Assembly (NCBI GenBank): GCA_023313575.1
Contig: JAJTTP010000001.1
Span: forward strand, 4,960,001 to 5,024,000
Source of the DNA: Eutypella sp. D-1
Taxonomy: Eukaryota; Ascomycota; Sordariomycetes; Xylariales; Diatrypaceae
Length of the DNA stretch: 64,000 nucleotides
Reading direction: 5' to 3'
The notes beneath the pieces were generated by a model. It searched no databases. It was not told the origin of the DNA and was given only the letters and a program-made list of their open reading frames with translations. Position 1 is the stretch's first letter, and every line of letters starts with the position of its first letter. This document shows, piece by piece, positions 10,456 through 22,189 of this stretch. A program made the position numbers and the translations under genes.

Positions 10456-11478
10456 ATGGCTCCTACCAACACCGCCGCTTTTCTAAGCGCTGCTCGCGCA
10501 ACGCCCTTGACTGTGGCATCTGTTCCATACCCTACCGTTGGGCGGGGTGAGGTCATTGTAAAAGTCGCGGCTACAGCTGTCAACCCGATAGACTGGTCGA
10601 TCCAAGCCCTAGGAGAGGACCTGTTCCCGTGGCTACAGTACCCTCTGACGATCGGCTGTGACGTTGCCGGGACCGTTGTGGAGGTGGGGGAGGGGGTTAC
10701 CAAGGTCAAGATCGGTGACCGCGTATTGGGGCTGAATGCTAGCTTTCAATCCCGCTCCGGCTCGTACCAGAACTACTGTGCGCTGCCAGCGAACCTCATC
10801 TGCTCCATCCCTGATGACCTTAGCTTTGTCGACGCCTCTGTGGTGCCGCTGGGCGTGGGCACGGCAGCCTCAGGTCTCTTTCAAAAGGATTACCTGGCAC
10901 TCGACTACCCGCAAGCCGGAGAGACCAAGCCTAACGGCATGACCTTGCTGGTTTGGGCGGGTGCCTCGAGCGTTGGGTCCAATGCCGTACAGCTCGCCGC
11001 TGCGGCCGGCTACGAGGTGTTCACGACGGCATCGCCCAAGAACTTCGACTACTGCAAGAAGCTAGGCGCTGCGCGCGTCTTCGACTACAACAGTAAGACC
11101 ATTACCCAGGAGTTGCTGGACGCCTTTGAGGGGAAGACCTGTGCTGGCGCCTTCGCTATCCAGCCTACTTCCGCAGACATCGTTTTCGAGGTGGTGGCTA
11201 AGAGCGAGGGTGCCAAACTCGTCGCTGCGGCGGTTCAGGTCCCTGAGAAGGTACCCGAGGGGATCGAAGCCAAGATGGTTTGGGGTGGAAGCCTGAAGGA
11301 TAATGAGGTTGCGGGCGTGATCTTCGACACCTTCCTGCCTGCTGCGCTGGCTAATAAGAAGTATCAGTGTGCCCCGCCAGCTTCTGTGGTGGGTCATGGC
11401 CTCGATAAGGTGCAAGGAGCTTGGGATAAGTTGAGGCAGGGAGATATCTCGGCCCAGAAGCTTGTTATAACTCTCTGA
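10456..11478 (+). CDS. MDR-superfamily zinc-less oxidoreductase / enoyl-reductase-like
   Basis: A single exon of 340 residues. The GroES-like N-terminal half contains VNPIDWSIQALG and PLTIGCDVAGTVVEVGEGV. The Rossmann half has the glycine-rich stretch WAGASSVGSNAVQLA and KKLGAARVFDY. No cysteine/histidine structural zinc lobe is visible, so it is an NADPH-dependent, zinc-independent MDR enzyme. The closest named fungal groups are ToxD-like and trans-acting enoyl reductases of the LovC type (family knowledge). Without a neighbouring polyketide synthase a stand-alone role such as quinone or enone reduction is equally likely. A TATA-like site sits about 195 bases upstream. No intron or disruption is seen. 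Family call strong, substrate unknown. Confidence 0.88.
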   Translation: MAPTNTAAFLSAARATPLTVASVPYPTVGRGEVIVKVAATAVNPIDWSIQALGEDLFPWLQYPLTIGCDVAGTVVEVGEGVTKVKIGDRVLGLNASFQSRSGSYQNYCALPANLICSIPDDLSFVDASVVPLGVGTAASGLFQKDYLALDYPQAGETKPNGMTLLVWAGASSVGSNAVQLAAAAGYEVFTTASPKNFDYCKKLGAARVFDYNSKTITQELLDAFEGKTCAGAFAIQPTSADIVFEVVAKSEGAKLVAAAVQVPEKVPEGIEAKMVWGGSLKDNEVAGVIFDTFLPAALANKKYQCAPPASVVGHGLDKVQGAWDKLRQGDISAQKLVITL

Positions 11479-13023
11479 ATGTATCGGGATGATTAGAGAG
11501 GAAGCCTTAGTCTATGTCTCCAGCAAAGTCACCCTGCCTCAAAATAATCTAGCAGACGCATGGCATAGACGGGATTGACTTTATTAAAATTGGTAAATTC
11601 ATTATTAGCTTCCTTGAATCTGTTATGATGGATCATTCCCATTATATTGTATGGCAACCATCAACTCTGTGTCTATATTGGCAGCAGAGATGAGGGCACG
11701 TGAACGTGCATATATGCCTGTAACCCCTTCACTCTTTGGGATCTCATCTCGTTGCTTACCGTTTTGACCATGTACCGCCATTCTCAATATGTTCGTGATG
11801 GTCAGCTTGTCACTCTGGTGCCCAAACACACACTAATTGTGCATTGACTATCATTCCAAAGGGTGAACTTATCGCGCTCAGAAATAGCAGTAACAGATAC
11901 ATTGTGGAAATCGTACAATTCCTATAATGAGACAAGCTTTTTAAGATATGTATGGAAAAGGTGCCCCTACTTATATACCCAGGTGACCTTCGGAGCTAAG
12001 GCTCCCGTCTCTGTTAACTCTGACACCCCTTCCCCCTATATGGTAGCCCCTTTTAAAAGGCTCAATTGAACGTGACATATGTGGATATCGGATAGAAATC
12101 CACACAGTATATAACGGGGAGTTTGACTCATCTAACGACACAATGATTTGTGATTGATAGATGGTTGCAATTAATTAGAGACACTTGTCGTACTTGCACT
12201 GGTGTGAGCGTCTGATTTTATCTTCTGGGGATAATATGATGTTGGTACCGTAACCCGTTAACTAAGACTTTCACATCGTTTTCTATACTTATTTATGATG
12301 GGTGTCATGTTTAGCGTTGGTGACACTCCCCAGCAATGGCAACGGTATAATGAAAAAAATTCAACTCGACCGCAGACATTTAGCCAAACCCGCACATGGT
12401 GGTGCAAGGATTAGCTAATCACGGCTATTTTGAAACATATATATTACTTCCCTTGCTGTCCTACTTGCTACCTCCTAAAGGGGTTATTCTTGCCGAGCAG
12501 CTACGTGATTGGAAATGTGCTACGTATACCTAACTACTCGTAACCTAACACTATCACACCCTATCTAAGCATGGAGATATCGGAAAGAGGCAACACATCG
12601 GAGTCTTTCTTTCTTTTTCCCCGGAAGTGGCGTGTATAGATACGCAAATTTTGGAGTTGAGTTACCAAAGCCTGTGAGATACTACTTCGGCAAGAGTCAG
12701 CCGAAGGAACCAGTGGAAAGAATGCCAGACATTATACCGCGATCTGGGGAAAACCGACTCTCCCTTATGAATGTTGGCACGAAGATGCGATGTAACTCTT
12801 TTGACGGCTTCGTTCCTTCCACTTCTCCTTCCCCGCCTCTTTACTTACTTCTCCTCTTCATGTTTCCATCTTCCATTGCTTAACTTAACTAGGCGACTCG
12901 CAAACGCGCGGTGAGCGCTATATGTGTAGGATATCAAGTGCGATAAAGATTCGCCCATACTGGTTCCATCTAGTTTGGACAGCCAATATAGTCTATCCCT
13001 TGAAGTTAGTGAAACTATACGAA
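11479..13023. other. intergenic, no confident gene
   Basis: 1.5 kb, AT-rich. Small open frames (11863-12069, 12632-12883) have no recognisable features. A frame in phase with the next gene reaches back to an ATG at 12922, which may be its true start. Confidence 0.45.
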
Positions 13024-15104
13024 ATGCCATCTAACGTAAAGCCATACATGTTGTATTTGATTTACCAGATTTCCAAGTGGGCAAAGAAGAGCCTCCATCA
13101 GACAGCCAATGACTGGAAAAAGGCTGGCTGGCTGCTATCGACCGTTTCGATTGTACTACCCTGCTGGATTGGCGGTATCATTATGGTTTTGGGTCTCTAC
13201 GGCATTACCCAGATAATCGGCTTCTACATTCTTTCACTTTCGTACTCACCATGCCAGCCTGATGGCAAGTTCAATCTGATCTGGGGCCAGTACACGCCAT
13301 GGACTAGATCTGGCTTTTTCCAAATTACACTGGCTTTTGGGAACCTAAACTTCAGCCAGGCCAAAGCAATCGATGTCATATGGGATGTTGTAAGGCTCAG
13401 TCACTTCCATATTTTATAATATGTTTTCGCTAACCAATTTCCCAGACAGTTGGGAGGGTTGGCCAAGTCGTCTTAGCACTGGCAGCATCGAGAGCGTATT
13501 CGCACCATGTAGCAACCTCTATGGCCACCTCTCCCATCACTTATGCAACTTTCCTCGCTATGTACATACACCGAGATATATCGGCATCTTCCGTTTGGCA
13601 ACTTTGCTGGGACTTTTCGTCTCGGCGCAGCCTACAGTCCAGAACAACAATGGTTTTCATGGTTATTAGCATGCTCTTTATATTAGCATGGCCTACATTG
13701 GCAGGCTCAATGACTGGGTATACCCCTGTGGTTGATGCCTATGTACCATCTCAGAAGGGATGGTCGCTATTCCCACTATCGCGTTTTCGACCACTAGCTT
13801 ATGTTATTCATGATGGGTCGAGAATCGGCCTCCAAAAGGATCAGCTGGTTGTCTTAGATGACGGTCGGGAAGATTGTGAGTGCAGAAGAATACTCGACTA
13901 TACTTATCTTTCTAACGGAACCCAGACTACCCTATATTGATCCTGTGCTCGCTTCAAGCGGATACTCTCACCGAGTTTCCCTGTTTATATGAATCTTTCA
14001 ATGATAAGGGCAACATATGCAGTTTTCAACATGCCGTGTCCGAATGTAAGTTTCTTTCGTACGATGGTATATAATAAGCTAATGTAAGTGATCTTAGACG
14101 TGTTCCAGTATGGATTCCTAGGGCTTAACAACACCGCTTCGGAGTGGAACGGGACGACACTTCCACCACCAACTTTGAATATATCCGCGTTTTATCTTCC
14201 TATAGACGGGGATTTATTTGGGGGAGAGTGGAGAGACCCCAGGACAAACGAGCAGGCATTCCAGAATATTTCCCATTGGGCCTATACGGTAATGACTCCA
14301 GTTAACTCTAACGGTATCCCTTCTACTGTAAACGAGGTATTTTACTACACCGATATCCAAAAAAACGGTAATTGTCAGCCAGTGAAAGATGTACGCTTGA
14401 GTCTGTCCCCCAGCAGCTGGTTATCATCAATAAGACTAACTTCAGGTAATCTATAGCAATATCAGTGGGGATTCTCATACACACAACTGTGCCTCATACT
14501 AATTTTCTTATTGCTCTGGTCCACTGGAATCTACATTATGTGGCTCACGGCGAGTCGTCGCCTGTTCCTTTCAGGTTACAACGAACTCCCAAACAGTCTT
14601 ATGGGCTTCCAGGGTGTCCTTTATATGGCCAGGAAGATGAAACTTGAATTGCGTCGGTCGGAAATAGACTTTGCTAACTTAACGGGAAGTAAACTTCAAA
14701 TGGAGGTTGAGAAAGCTTTACGAGGAGGGTCTATTTCTCTGGACAGCGAGTTTAGCCCCAGACACCAGTGGCATCCTTTCAGGTGGACAAAGAGAGAGAA
14801 GTGGTTATACGGGTTCTCTTTATTTTCGACTGGGGGTACGTTCTCAATCCTTCTATTACTACCTTTCCTTCTATATTATCCTTGGATTCTCATCGAAATT
14901 TGCTCCGCCTTATGGATTGGTGTTTTTAATGCTATGATAATTGGGTCGTCTCCGACGAGTCGAGCTTTTCTGGTGGTTTCCTGGCTAGTCCTAGGGGTGA
15001 TCGTCGGACTGATTTCACTTATCGCTGGGCCTTCGGAAGCCGCTGCTCGGTTTCAAGCCTATTCTCATGATGCAGGATTTCGATACTTGAGGAATTGCGA
15101 ATAA
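13024..15104 (+). CDS. multipass membrane protein of unrecognised fungal family
   Basis: Five exons: join(13024..13389, 13446..13875, 13926..14045, 14098..14390, 14457..15104), 618 residues. Introns are 50-66 nt with CTAAC-like branch sites, and phases agree at every junction. An in-frame ATG at 12922 would add 34 residues. Hydrophobic segments occur near the N-terminus (VLPCWIGGIIMVLGLYGI), mid-protein (VFMVISMLFILAWPTLAGS), in exon 5 start (CLILIFLLLWSTGIYIMW) and at the C-terminus (two more). Between them is a hydrophilic loop with several N-x-S/T sites, probably extracellular or lumenal. The segment SGFFQITLAFG followed by AKAIDVIWDV and VGRVGQ looks like a conserved core. I cannot name the family or assign a function. 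Confidence 0.8.
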
Positions 15105-15997
15105 TATTAGGCTTCACGCTGGGAAAGATTGAGGCCATCTAGATGTTATATACAGAGTAAGGGGGTAAAATTTACGGGGCTGAGTTAAGAACAAGTCTCA
15201 CATTAAAAAGTACCGCGAAGTCCCATTTGTTCTAGTCGCTCTTTTATATCTGCTTCCTGGCGAGAGTAGAGCCATTACTCATTTTCATATCTAAACAGGG
15301 ATGCGGTGAAGTAAGGCGACTTGGCGGCCGGGCGGCCTGACCCTCGGCAGAGGTGTGATCCTGCACGAATCCATACGCTTGCTTCAGGGAGAGCTGTGCT
15401 AGGGTACCATAACCAGCTATCGTGGCCAGTCAAGCCTCTTTAAGTGGGGCTGTTAAGGGGGTTGATCGGACTTAGTAGAGCAGGGAACCTTAGGCACAAA
15501 GATCGCCTGGGTGTATAAGTAGGGGACATCACCCCCAATCTGTTCCTAACGATCCTTCTCTCACAGGTTGCAATAATACATACTATTCCCACGATATAAC
15601 TATTGCTGCGATCTTGTGAAACGCGATAATGTCTATAGTTTTGGCGGGGATACTCCCTGTAATCGTAGTAGAACGGCTGTAGCAAAAAATGCCCCACTAG
15701 TTCTGATTAGATACCCATAGACGTTATCGGTTCTGCAAGACGACTTCACTCTTCTATAAAGTGTCAGATTGAAGTTTTATCGCTACTCATTATATCTATG
15801 CGTGAGGTATCACTTAGAAAGTAGCTGTTCTCCGGTTTGTAGTTGATCAGATGCCTACTAACACGCCTCACCCTCTTCCTATGCTCTATTAATGAGTTCC
15901 AAACGTAGTATCAGATACCCTCGCTTCAATTGTTACTCTAATATATAGAACTACCTATGGAATTCCTAGACTATCCAAAGGCATAAGCAATGAAGAT
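15105..15997. other. convergent intergenic region
   Basis: About 0.9 kb between the membrane protein and the metallopeptidase. Only short frames; no repeat or RNA gene seen. Confidence 0.45.
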
Positions 15998-16834
15998 TTA
16001 GACATGCGATGCTGTTGTCTGATTGTCTCCGGATGACTTGGCAGGGTACATAGATTCCAGAAAGCTTCGGTCCCCCTCCGAGAGTACGCTGTTCAGTGAT
16101 AGCCATCTATTCTTTTCCTTGGTGTCCCCCTGGTGGATAGGATAATGCATGATAGACTTTGTATCGTACGAAGTGAGCAACAGATCCCTGAACATTATCC
16201 TTTCGTAGTTGGCTAGGACCCTGTCGAAGTTCCATCCGGTCCTTCCCTGTAAGTTCCGGTAATTCCAGTCGATTTTGCAATAGGGGTGACGATGTTCGTG
16301 TTCCATACCCAGGGCGTGACCGAATTCGTGTAGAATATCAGCTTGCATCTTCTCCTGGGCCAACTTGTCCCTGAACTTGTTGGAACGGACGTCGAGCCAC
16401 ATCGTCGGCTCCTCACTGTGCGTCTCTGCAATGCGCCCAACATAGGATGCAGAATAGTCCGTGAATTTGATGCGAATGTCGGAAGGGACTGTCGTAGTCT
16501 CTTTGAGGAATTCGAACCTCATGTGCATGCGGATGACATGGTAATGCTCTGTGACGATATTCTCAACGTATCTCCACTGGGGCGGTTCCCCGTTGACGAA
16601 CCGCACCTTAAGATAACGTTTGTCGGGTGGCCACAGGCGTTGATTGAGAGCAACTGCGAGGGCTGGTGTACCGTCAAGCATAGGCACAGTAGGTCCTCGG
16701 AGAGACAGAATAACCTCACCATCGGCTATCTTGTGCACCTCTTCATTGTTGTTCATCGGCGAGGGTTTATCTCCTAAGAATGGGTAGGTTCTAGTCAATG
16801 AAGAGGCCTGATCTTCCTCTGAGCAAATGGGCAT
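15998..16834 (-). CDS. astacin-like (M12A-type) zinc metallopeptidase
   Basis: A single exon of 278 residues from the ATG at 16834; the frame extends to 16918 only through a GTG. The zinc site HExxHxxGxxHEH is complete: H169, E170, H173 and H179. A Met-turn follows (SIMHY, residues 227-231), as in astacins where the Tyr is an additional zinc ligand. The catalytic domain covers roughly residues 60-265. Secreted astacins have a signal peptide and a propeptide with disulfides. Here the N-terminus is polar, with no signal peptide, and cysteines are few, so a cytosolic or unconventionally secreted enzyme is possible. Family call strong; localisation and substrate are inference. Confidence 0.88.
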   Translation of the reverse strand: MPICSEEDQASSLTRTYPFLGDKPSPMNNNEEVHKIADGEVILSLRGPTVPMLDGTPALAVALNQRLWPPDKRYLKVRFVNGEPPQWRYVENIVTEHYHVIRMHMRFEFLKETTTVPSDIRIKFTDYSASYVGRIAETHSEEPTMWLDVRSNKFRDKLAQEKMQADILHEFGHALGMEHEHRHPYCKIDWNYRNLQGRTGWNFDRVLANYERIMFRDLLLTSYDTKSIMHYPIHQGDTKEKNRWLSLNSVLSEGDRSFLESMYPAKSSGDNQTTASHV

Positions 16835-19645
16835 GTTGAAAAGATCTCTCTTCCAAAAGTGACCACAAGAGAGGTTAAAGGCAAGATGTGAGGGGCTTCT
16901 TAGAGTGACACAACACACAAAGTTCAGACTTGAGGAAGTGTAAGAGGGTAGAAGGGTAAGGAATGGATATAAATATATGTACAGTCGAATAGCTCACCGG
17001 ATGATCATGTGACGCTAGGTAGCGACATCATTATTATGGTTAGAGAAGCGGCCGGGCGGACTCTCAGTCAAAAATGGCTTGGGAAATTCTGTTTGTGTTT
17101 TATACCTATAGGAAGATATCTCAAGGTACAAGAACCGAGTCTTGGCAGCGGGCGTAGGCCTGTCCCGTTGGCGCAAGTAGACATTAGCTGCCTTCCCTTG
17201 TGCGGGGTCCTTCAAAGTCCCCAGGGGGTGAGCGTAGACTATGTTGCAGGATCGAATGCGTCAAGATAATGTTGTTGTTGTTATTGAGATCTATCTAGAA
17301 GAACGCTACGTAGTGTGGAAGTTCAGCGGACATGTGGCTGACTACATAGGATGCAGGCGCTTAGGGTCATCCAGCAAGAGTACCTAGTACCCAGCAAGAG
17401 CGTCCAAGACAACTTGGAACCAGAATACCCGTTACGATCCAGCAGGTATAAGCCGGGAAGAGTACGTACTTAGATACCACACAGCAAGAGCGCACCAGAA
17501 TGGGTACGATATAGTAAGGGTAGGGTACCCGGTAAGGATAGCTAAAGGAGTGCGTTCTAAACACTTACTAGATTCTTGTTAGCATAGGGATACCGAGTGA
17601 TATGCGGTCCTTCAGGGATTCGGGGATGTGTACTGTATGATTGTGAGATCATAGTTTTTGTGGTTTCCGGTATGTTCCTCCCACTGTCACCCTCCTACGT
17701 TACCTCCCTTGTCGTCAGGAATACGATGTAAGAGGTCGATGCTATGCTGGGCTAGTAGCCCAGTAAGGAGAGCTTGACGACAGCCAATGAGAATTTGGCG
17801 CAATAAGAAGCCGAGCTAATACTCTGGCAGTTAAGGCAGTGAACTTAAAAGCTGGAAGCGCCGGGCAAGCAGCCAGGTGGGGTCTGTGACAGTGGCAATG
17901 CAACCTTGACTACCTGCCTACCTCAGTATATCTGATCACTTACGATCGTGTCATAAGAGAACCTAGATAACACATCAATCGCATGCATACTCAATCTATC
18001 CCTACAGGTGCAGATATTTTGAAACTGTAAGAATGATAAACTGTTTGATATATGCTACCTCACCCAATGCAACTTAGAGAAAACCACTAAGAACTTCTTC
18101 ATACATAGTTATAGAATGTTTTTACTTGTATAGCGTTTACGGTCACGGAGAAAAGGGACGATTTTGCGGTGCGGCAGCATTGGTACAGGCTCGGCGTTAT
18201 AATGTATTTGCTTACCCCTTGCCAGGTAGTTACTCGATTGCATAAGCTGGTTTCATGGAAAGATGAATCAAAAGTGACTTTGAACAATGTATAACGGTGT
18301 GCCTTTTAAATAGATTCGACCGGAAGAGTTTTATTCATTGCTATCTACATATGTAAGTGTTAGGTGGAGCTCACCTCCTCCAAAACATAAGAACTTTCTG
18401 TTACATCTACAAGTGTGCGAGGCCAAACTACACCTAGGAGACACGGACATTCCCGTCATATGTTATCCCATAGTGAGATCGGGCTTTCCCCTTTGACTGA
18501 GTTGGAAAAAAGGAACCTACTTCGGCAGGGGTACGATGCAAGTGTTATTTGCAAATTACGGCCCGGGCCTCCTCACGGCTCCCTACACAAGAGCATTTAC
18601 ATACATCGGATCGCTAATTCTTAGATGCATGACGCCCTAATGACTAGCGGATATATACTTTCAGTCAAAACTGCAGACACAACACCTACCTACCCTTTTC
18701 ACTGACCACCTGCCGTGGTTGCATTCCATACGGGTGGGTGGCACTTTATCACCCCATTCGTCGAGCTGCCCTGCCCACGCTGCACACCGTACGCCATCAT
18801 CGGATTGCTCTTGTCTAGAAAGAAATCTTCGATGTAACATGAAATGAGAAAAAGTTGCGAGTTAGTGCTCGGTGACAAGGAGTTTGGCGAACTTTAAATC
18901 TGAAAGGGGATAGTGTACCTGGACACCCATGAGTTCCCACGGATTCGAAATGTTTTGTCTGTTGGAGAAAGAGCCATGTACTAAATACACAGCATGGTGT
19001 GTCTGGCCCACGAACTTTAATGATGAGGGCTCCGAAAACAGCGACCAACCTAACCTTGGAATGGCTTACAAGTACTGGGAGCTGAAACTACTGAATACAA
19101 ATCAATCGGAGTATACCTACGCCAATCCACTATGGGAACTGTCCTTGTTGGGACGAAGTTTGCTGAAGCCTGCAGGCACTGCCTCAGCGGAAGTTACGGA
19201 TCCACCAGTCACAGCTCCAGTGTACAGCGTGAAAGCAGGGTACAATCAAGCCTCGGTTGTATCCTATCACGTATCCCCCTTTTCGGCTAACGTTTCTATA
19301 TGACTGCCAAAGTCCTAAATCTGCTTGCCGATACAGGCCAGGAGTAAGCGCTCATAGTCGCCACTGGTCTCACCCTTCTAGTCTCGGCCTTTATGCGGTC
19401 TTCTTCGTATGTATGTTCAAACTACAATGTAAGATATCCCCACTCCAAATGCCTAATGCGCCCAAGTAAATGATGTGATATGTCACGCTACACAGGAGCC
19501 GCCCATTAGCTGGTATAGTTATGTCTCCTCAAACTCGTACAACATATTTTCATTAGAAAAAAAAAATCAAAGACCATGATTAATTAATCTCATCGTGTCG
19601 TAAGCAGCCGGGGTACACGCCCCCGGCCCGGACCTCTCAGATGCC
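16835..19645. other. long intergenic region, no confident gene
   Basis: 2.8 kb. At 17370-17495 the motif CAGCAAGAG recurs three times in imperfect context. A 124-codon open frame at 18929-19303 has no recognisable domain. Poly-A/T tracts near 19555-19567 probably belong to the VTC4 3' flank. No RNA gene was identified. Confidence 0.45.
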
Positions 19646-22189
19646 TCACCAGAGCTGACGATCGCGGCCCTCGAAGGCGAAGTTGAGGACGACGCCGAAG
19701 AGGAGGGCGGCGCAGAGGGCGGTGGGGCCGACGGCGTCGTGGTAGCGGATAACGCGGCGCTCGCGGACGCCGCGGCTGCGGTACAGGTAGACGCCGACGG
19801 AGTAGGCGAGGGCCACAATGGCCACCAGCGTGAACACGCCCGCCGCCGCGAACGACAGCGGCGTCGGCTTCGCTCCGAAGTTCAGCAGCGTCACTGCGAT
19901 CGTGCCGATGTAGATCGAGAACTCGAGCTGTGTGGGAATTGGTGGGTTAGTTAGGTAGATATATTGGCGATATAATGCTAGCTAGGATCGACATAAAAGG
20001 GGTAGGGTATGAGAGGGGGGGGGGGGTTGCTTGCTTACCCAACCGAGGAACGTCCTCTCCCCCGCGAAGTAGACCTTCGGCTCGACGCGGACGGGCACAT
20101 AGATCTTCTTGCCCTTGGGCGCCCGGAACCGCTTGGTCTGGACATCGCGGTCGCCGAAGAACATCTGCGTGCGGTTGCTTCGGGGCACCGTCGAGGCGCG
20201 GGGCCGTGGTACCGCGGCCTTGAGGGCGCACAACGCCGCCCGTCCCGTTATCCGGGAGTAGCGCCGCGCGAGCGCCGCGAAGTACGGCCATCCGCCGATC
20301 CGTCTCGCTTCCTCGAACGCGTCTTCTTCGTCGGACTCATCGTCGGATTCGTAGAGCGGGTAGTCCTCGTTGGCGGCCGAAGTCTCCACCGTTTGGCCTT
20401 CGATATCGCCGAGCACTAGCTCGCGGGCACCGCCAGCCGACCTTCCATTCCGGCCATTCAAGGGGGTGCCGTGTGTCTGGCCGCTCACAGGCTCAACGTC
20501 GGAATCGTACTCATCGTCATCGTCGTCATCTGAGGTGGTGCCACTGTTAGGTGAGTGTAGGTGGCGGCGGATACCGAAGTCGTGGGTCGGCTCTTTGCGA
20601 ATATCCACATCCATCTGCGGCATCCAGTAGGGAAGTAAGTTAATCTTGTCCGGGAACAGGGTAGCCGTTCCGTGGATAAACTTGGAGAACTTGGGCACGG
20701 CTTCAACGAGATGGCTCGAGATGAGCTGGCGGATCCATTCCGGTGCCTCCTGCCCGTGCTGGGTCTGAAGCTTGACCTCCAGGACGGCATAGGGGAAGCG
20801 AACCACGTCCTGGGGCGGCAGCTGCGAGAATGGCCAATCAATCCCGATGTCCATCCTCCGCCAATTATCCCCACATCGCTTCACGCCGTCGCTGTTGTCC
20901 TCCCGGACCATCGTGAGCTCGGTATCGAGGGAAATCCGGACCCGCGCATCGGCCGGGAGCTGAAACGCGGTACGGTTGTAGAACGAGCGGCAGACCGGCT
21001 TGTAGCCTTTCTTCAATACGGAGTACTGGACCTCCTTCGCCAGGGCCTCCTGCTCGGCGATCGCCTTGGCAGACTTCTTGCCCTCCTTTCGGGCTTTCTC
21101 GAAGATGGCCTCCGGTAGGAGGTCGCCTCTCATATACGCGTTGACGTTCTTCTCCTTCATCGAGAAGCGAGCCTTCACGGACTGCTCGCCGGTCCAATCC
21201 TCGCGATGCGTCTTCCGCTCGACAAAGATCTGGTCCGTCTGCATGCCTCCGTACCACCGTAGGCGGATGGCCTCGGCGCCCTCCGTCTTCTTAAGACGGC
21301 CCTCGTACAGGTCGAACTTGTCCGTGTTGTCGTAGTAGATAGAGGTGATGGCAGAGTCCTGGGTCTCGAACTCCTTGCTGGCGTTAAATACGAGGACCGG
21401 GAGATGCTTTAAGATGATGAGTTTGACCTCGGTGACGTTGTCGGGATGGATCCAGTACTTCGTCGTCTGCCTGACGAAGCTGCCCTGCGTTCCACCGGCA
21501 GCACTGTCGCCCTTGACCGGGTTTCCCTTCGTACGAACTAGGTCGTACAACTTGGAGAGCTTGACAACCTCTGCGTCGAAATCCTCGTTGTAGAAAGGCT
21601 TCTTCTTAAGCGCAGAGTCGAAGGAGGGCCGAAGGTGCCAGCGCGTCATTTTCTGGAGAGAAAGTCAGTATACTTCGCGATGCAACTAATTATCTTGGTC
21701 AGGAATACGTACGTCATGTTTCTTGATGATCTTGTAAAAGCCCGTATAGTTGAGCTGGACATACTTAGCCAGGTCGTGAACGTCGGCAATAATGTCGCTC
21801 AAGTTTTCCTCGAGCAGAGTAAAATTCTCCTCGGACGGACCCGGCTCATCTAAGCCGCGCTCATTGACTTGGTCGACAACCCTCTTTACCTCCTGCTCGT
21901 TGATAGCTATCAGACGTTGAATCTCGGACTGCTTGACCTTGGTTTTCGTATAGACTTTGTCGAGTTCCCCGTAGAGGCTTTTGATGAAACGCTGCTCGTC
22001 GTCCTCGGTCCATTGACGCCTCCGGCTTTTGGACCTGGACCTGTCCTCCGACGCGCCGACCGCATCGCTGCTAGAGCCGGTAAAAGGCCCGCTGGCGGCC
22101 TTGAGTTCTTTCTTCAGACCATCATAGTCGATGTAGTGCCATTGATATTCGCGAATGATGCTGGACCGCAACTGCTCGCCGAACTTCAT
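19646..22189 (-). CDS. VTC4: vacuolar transporter chaperone 4, polyphosphate polymerase
   Basis: Three exons, complement(join(19646..19927, 20039..21652, 21713..22189)), 790 residues, junctions in phase. An SPX domain lies at residues 1-~155 ([28 protein letters not shown]) and senses inositol pyrophosphates. The central VTC tunnel domain carries catalytic-type basic residues K224 (TTKYWIHP), R289 and R291 (RLRWYGG) and K306 (VERKTH), plus [13 protein letters not shown] and VLEVKLQT, which holds the metal-binding-type Glu. Retaining these marks the catalytic VTC4 rather than a VTC2/3 accessory subunit. An acidic linker (~residues 535-550 and ~600-620) follows, then three C-terminal membrane segments in exon 3. 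The complex makes polyphosphate from ATP and moves it into the vacuole. It is divergent from RMT2. Confidence 0.95.

Noticed and set aside
18929..19303. 124-codon plus-strand frame in the VTC4-peptidase gap
   Set aside because: Begins with ATG but has no domain, no splice-supported extension and no codon bias; kept as intergenic.
20672..21118. Open frames on the plus strand over VTC4
   Set aside because: Shadows of the VTC4 coding strand, which has clear family motifs throughout.
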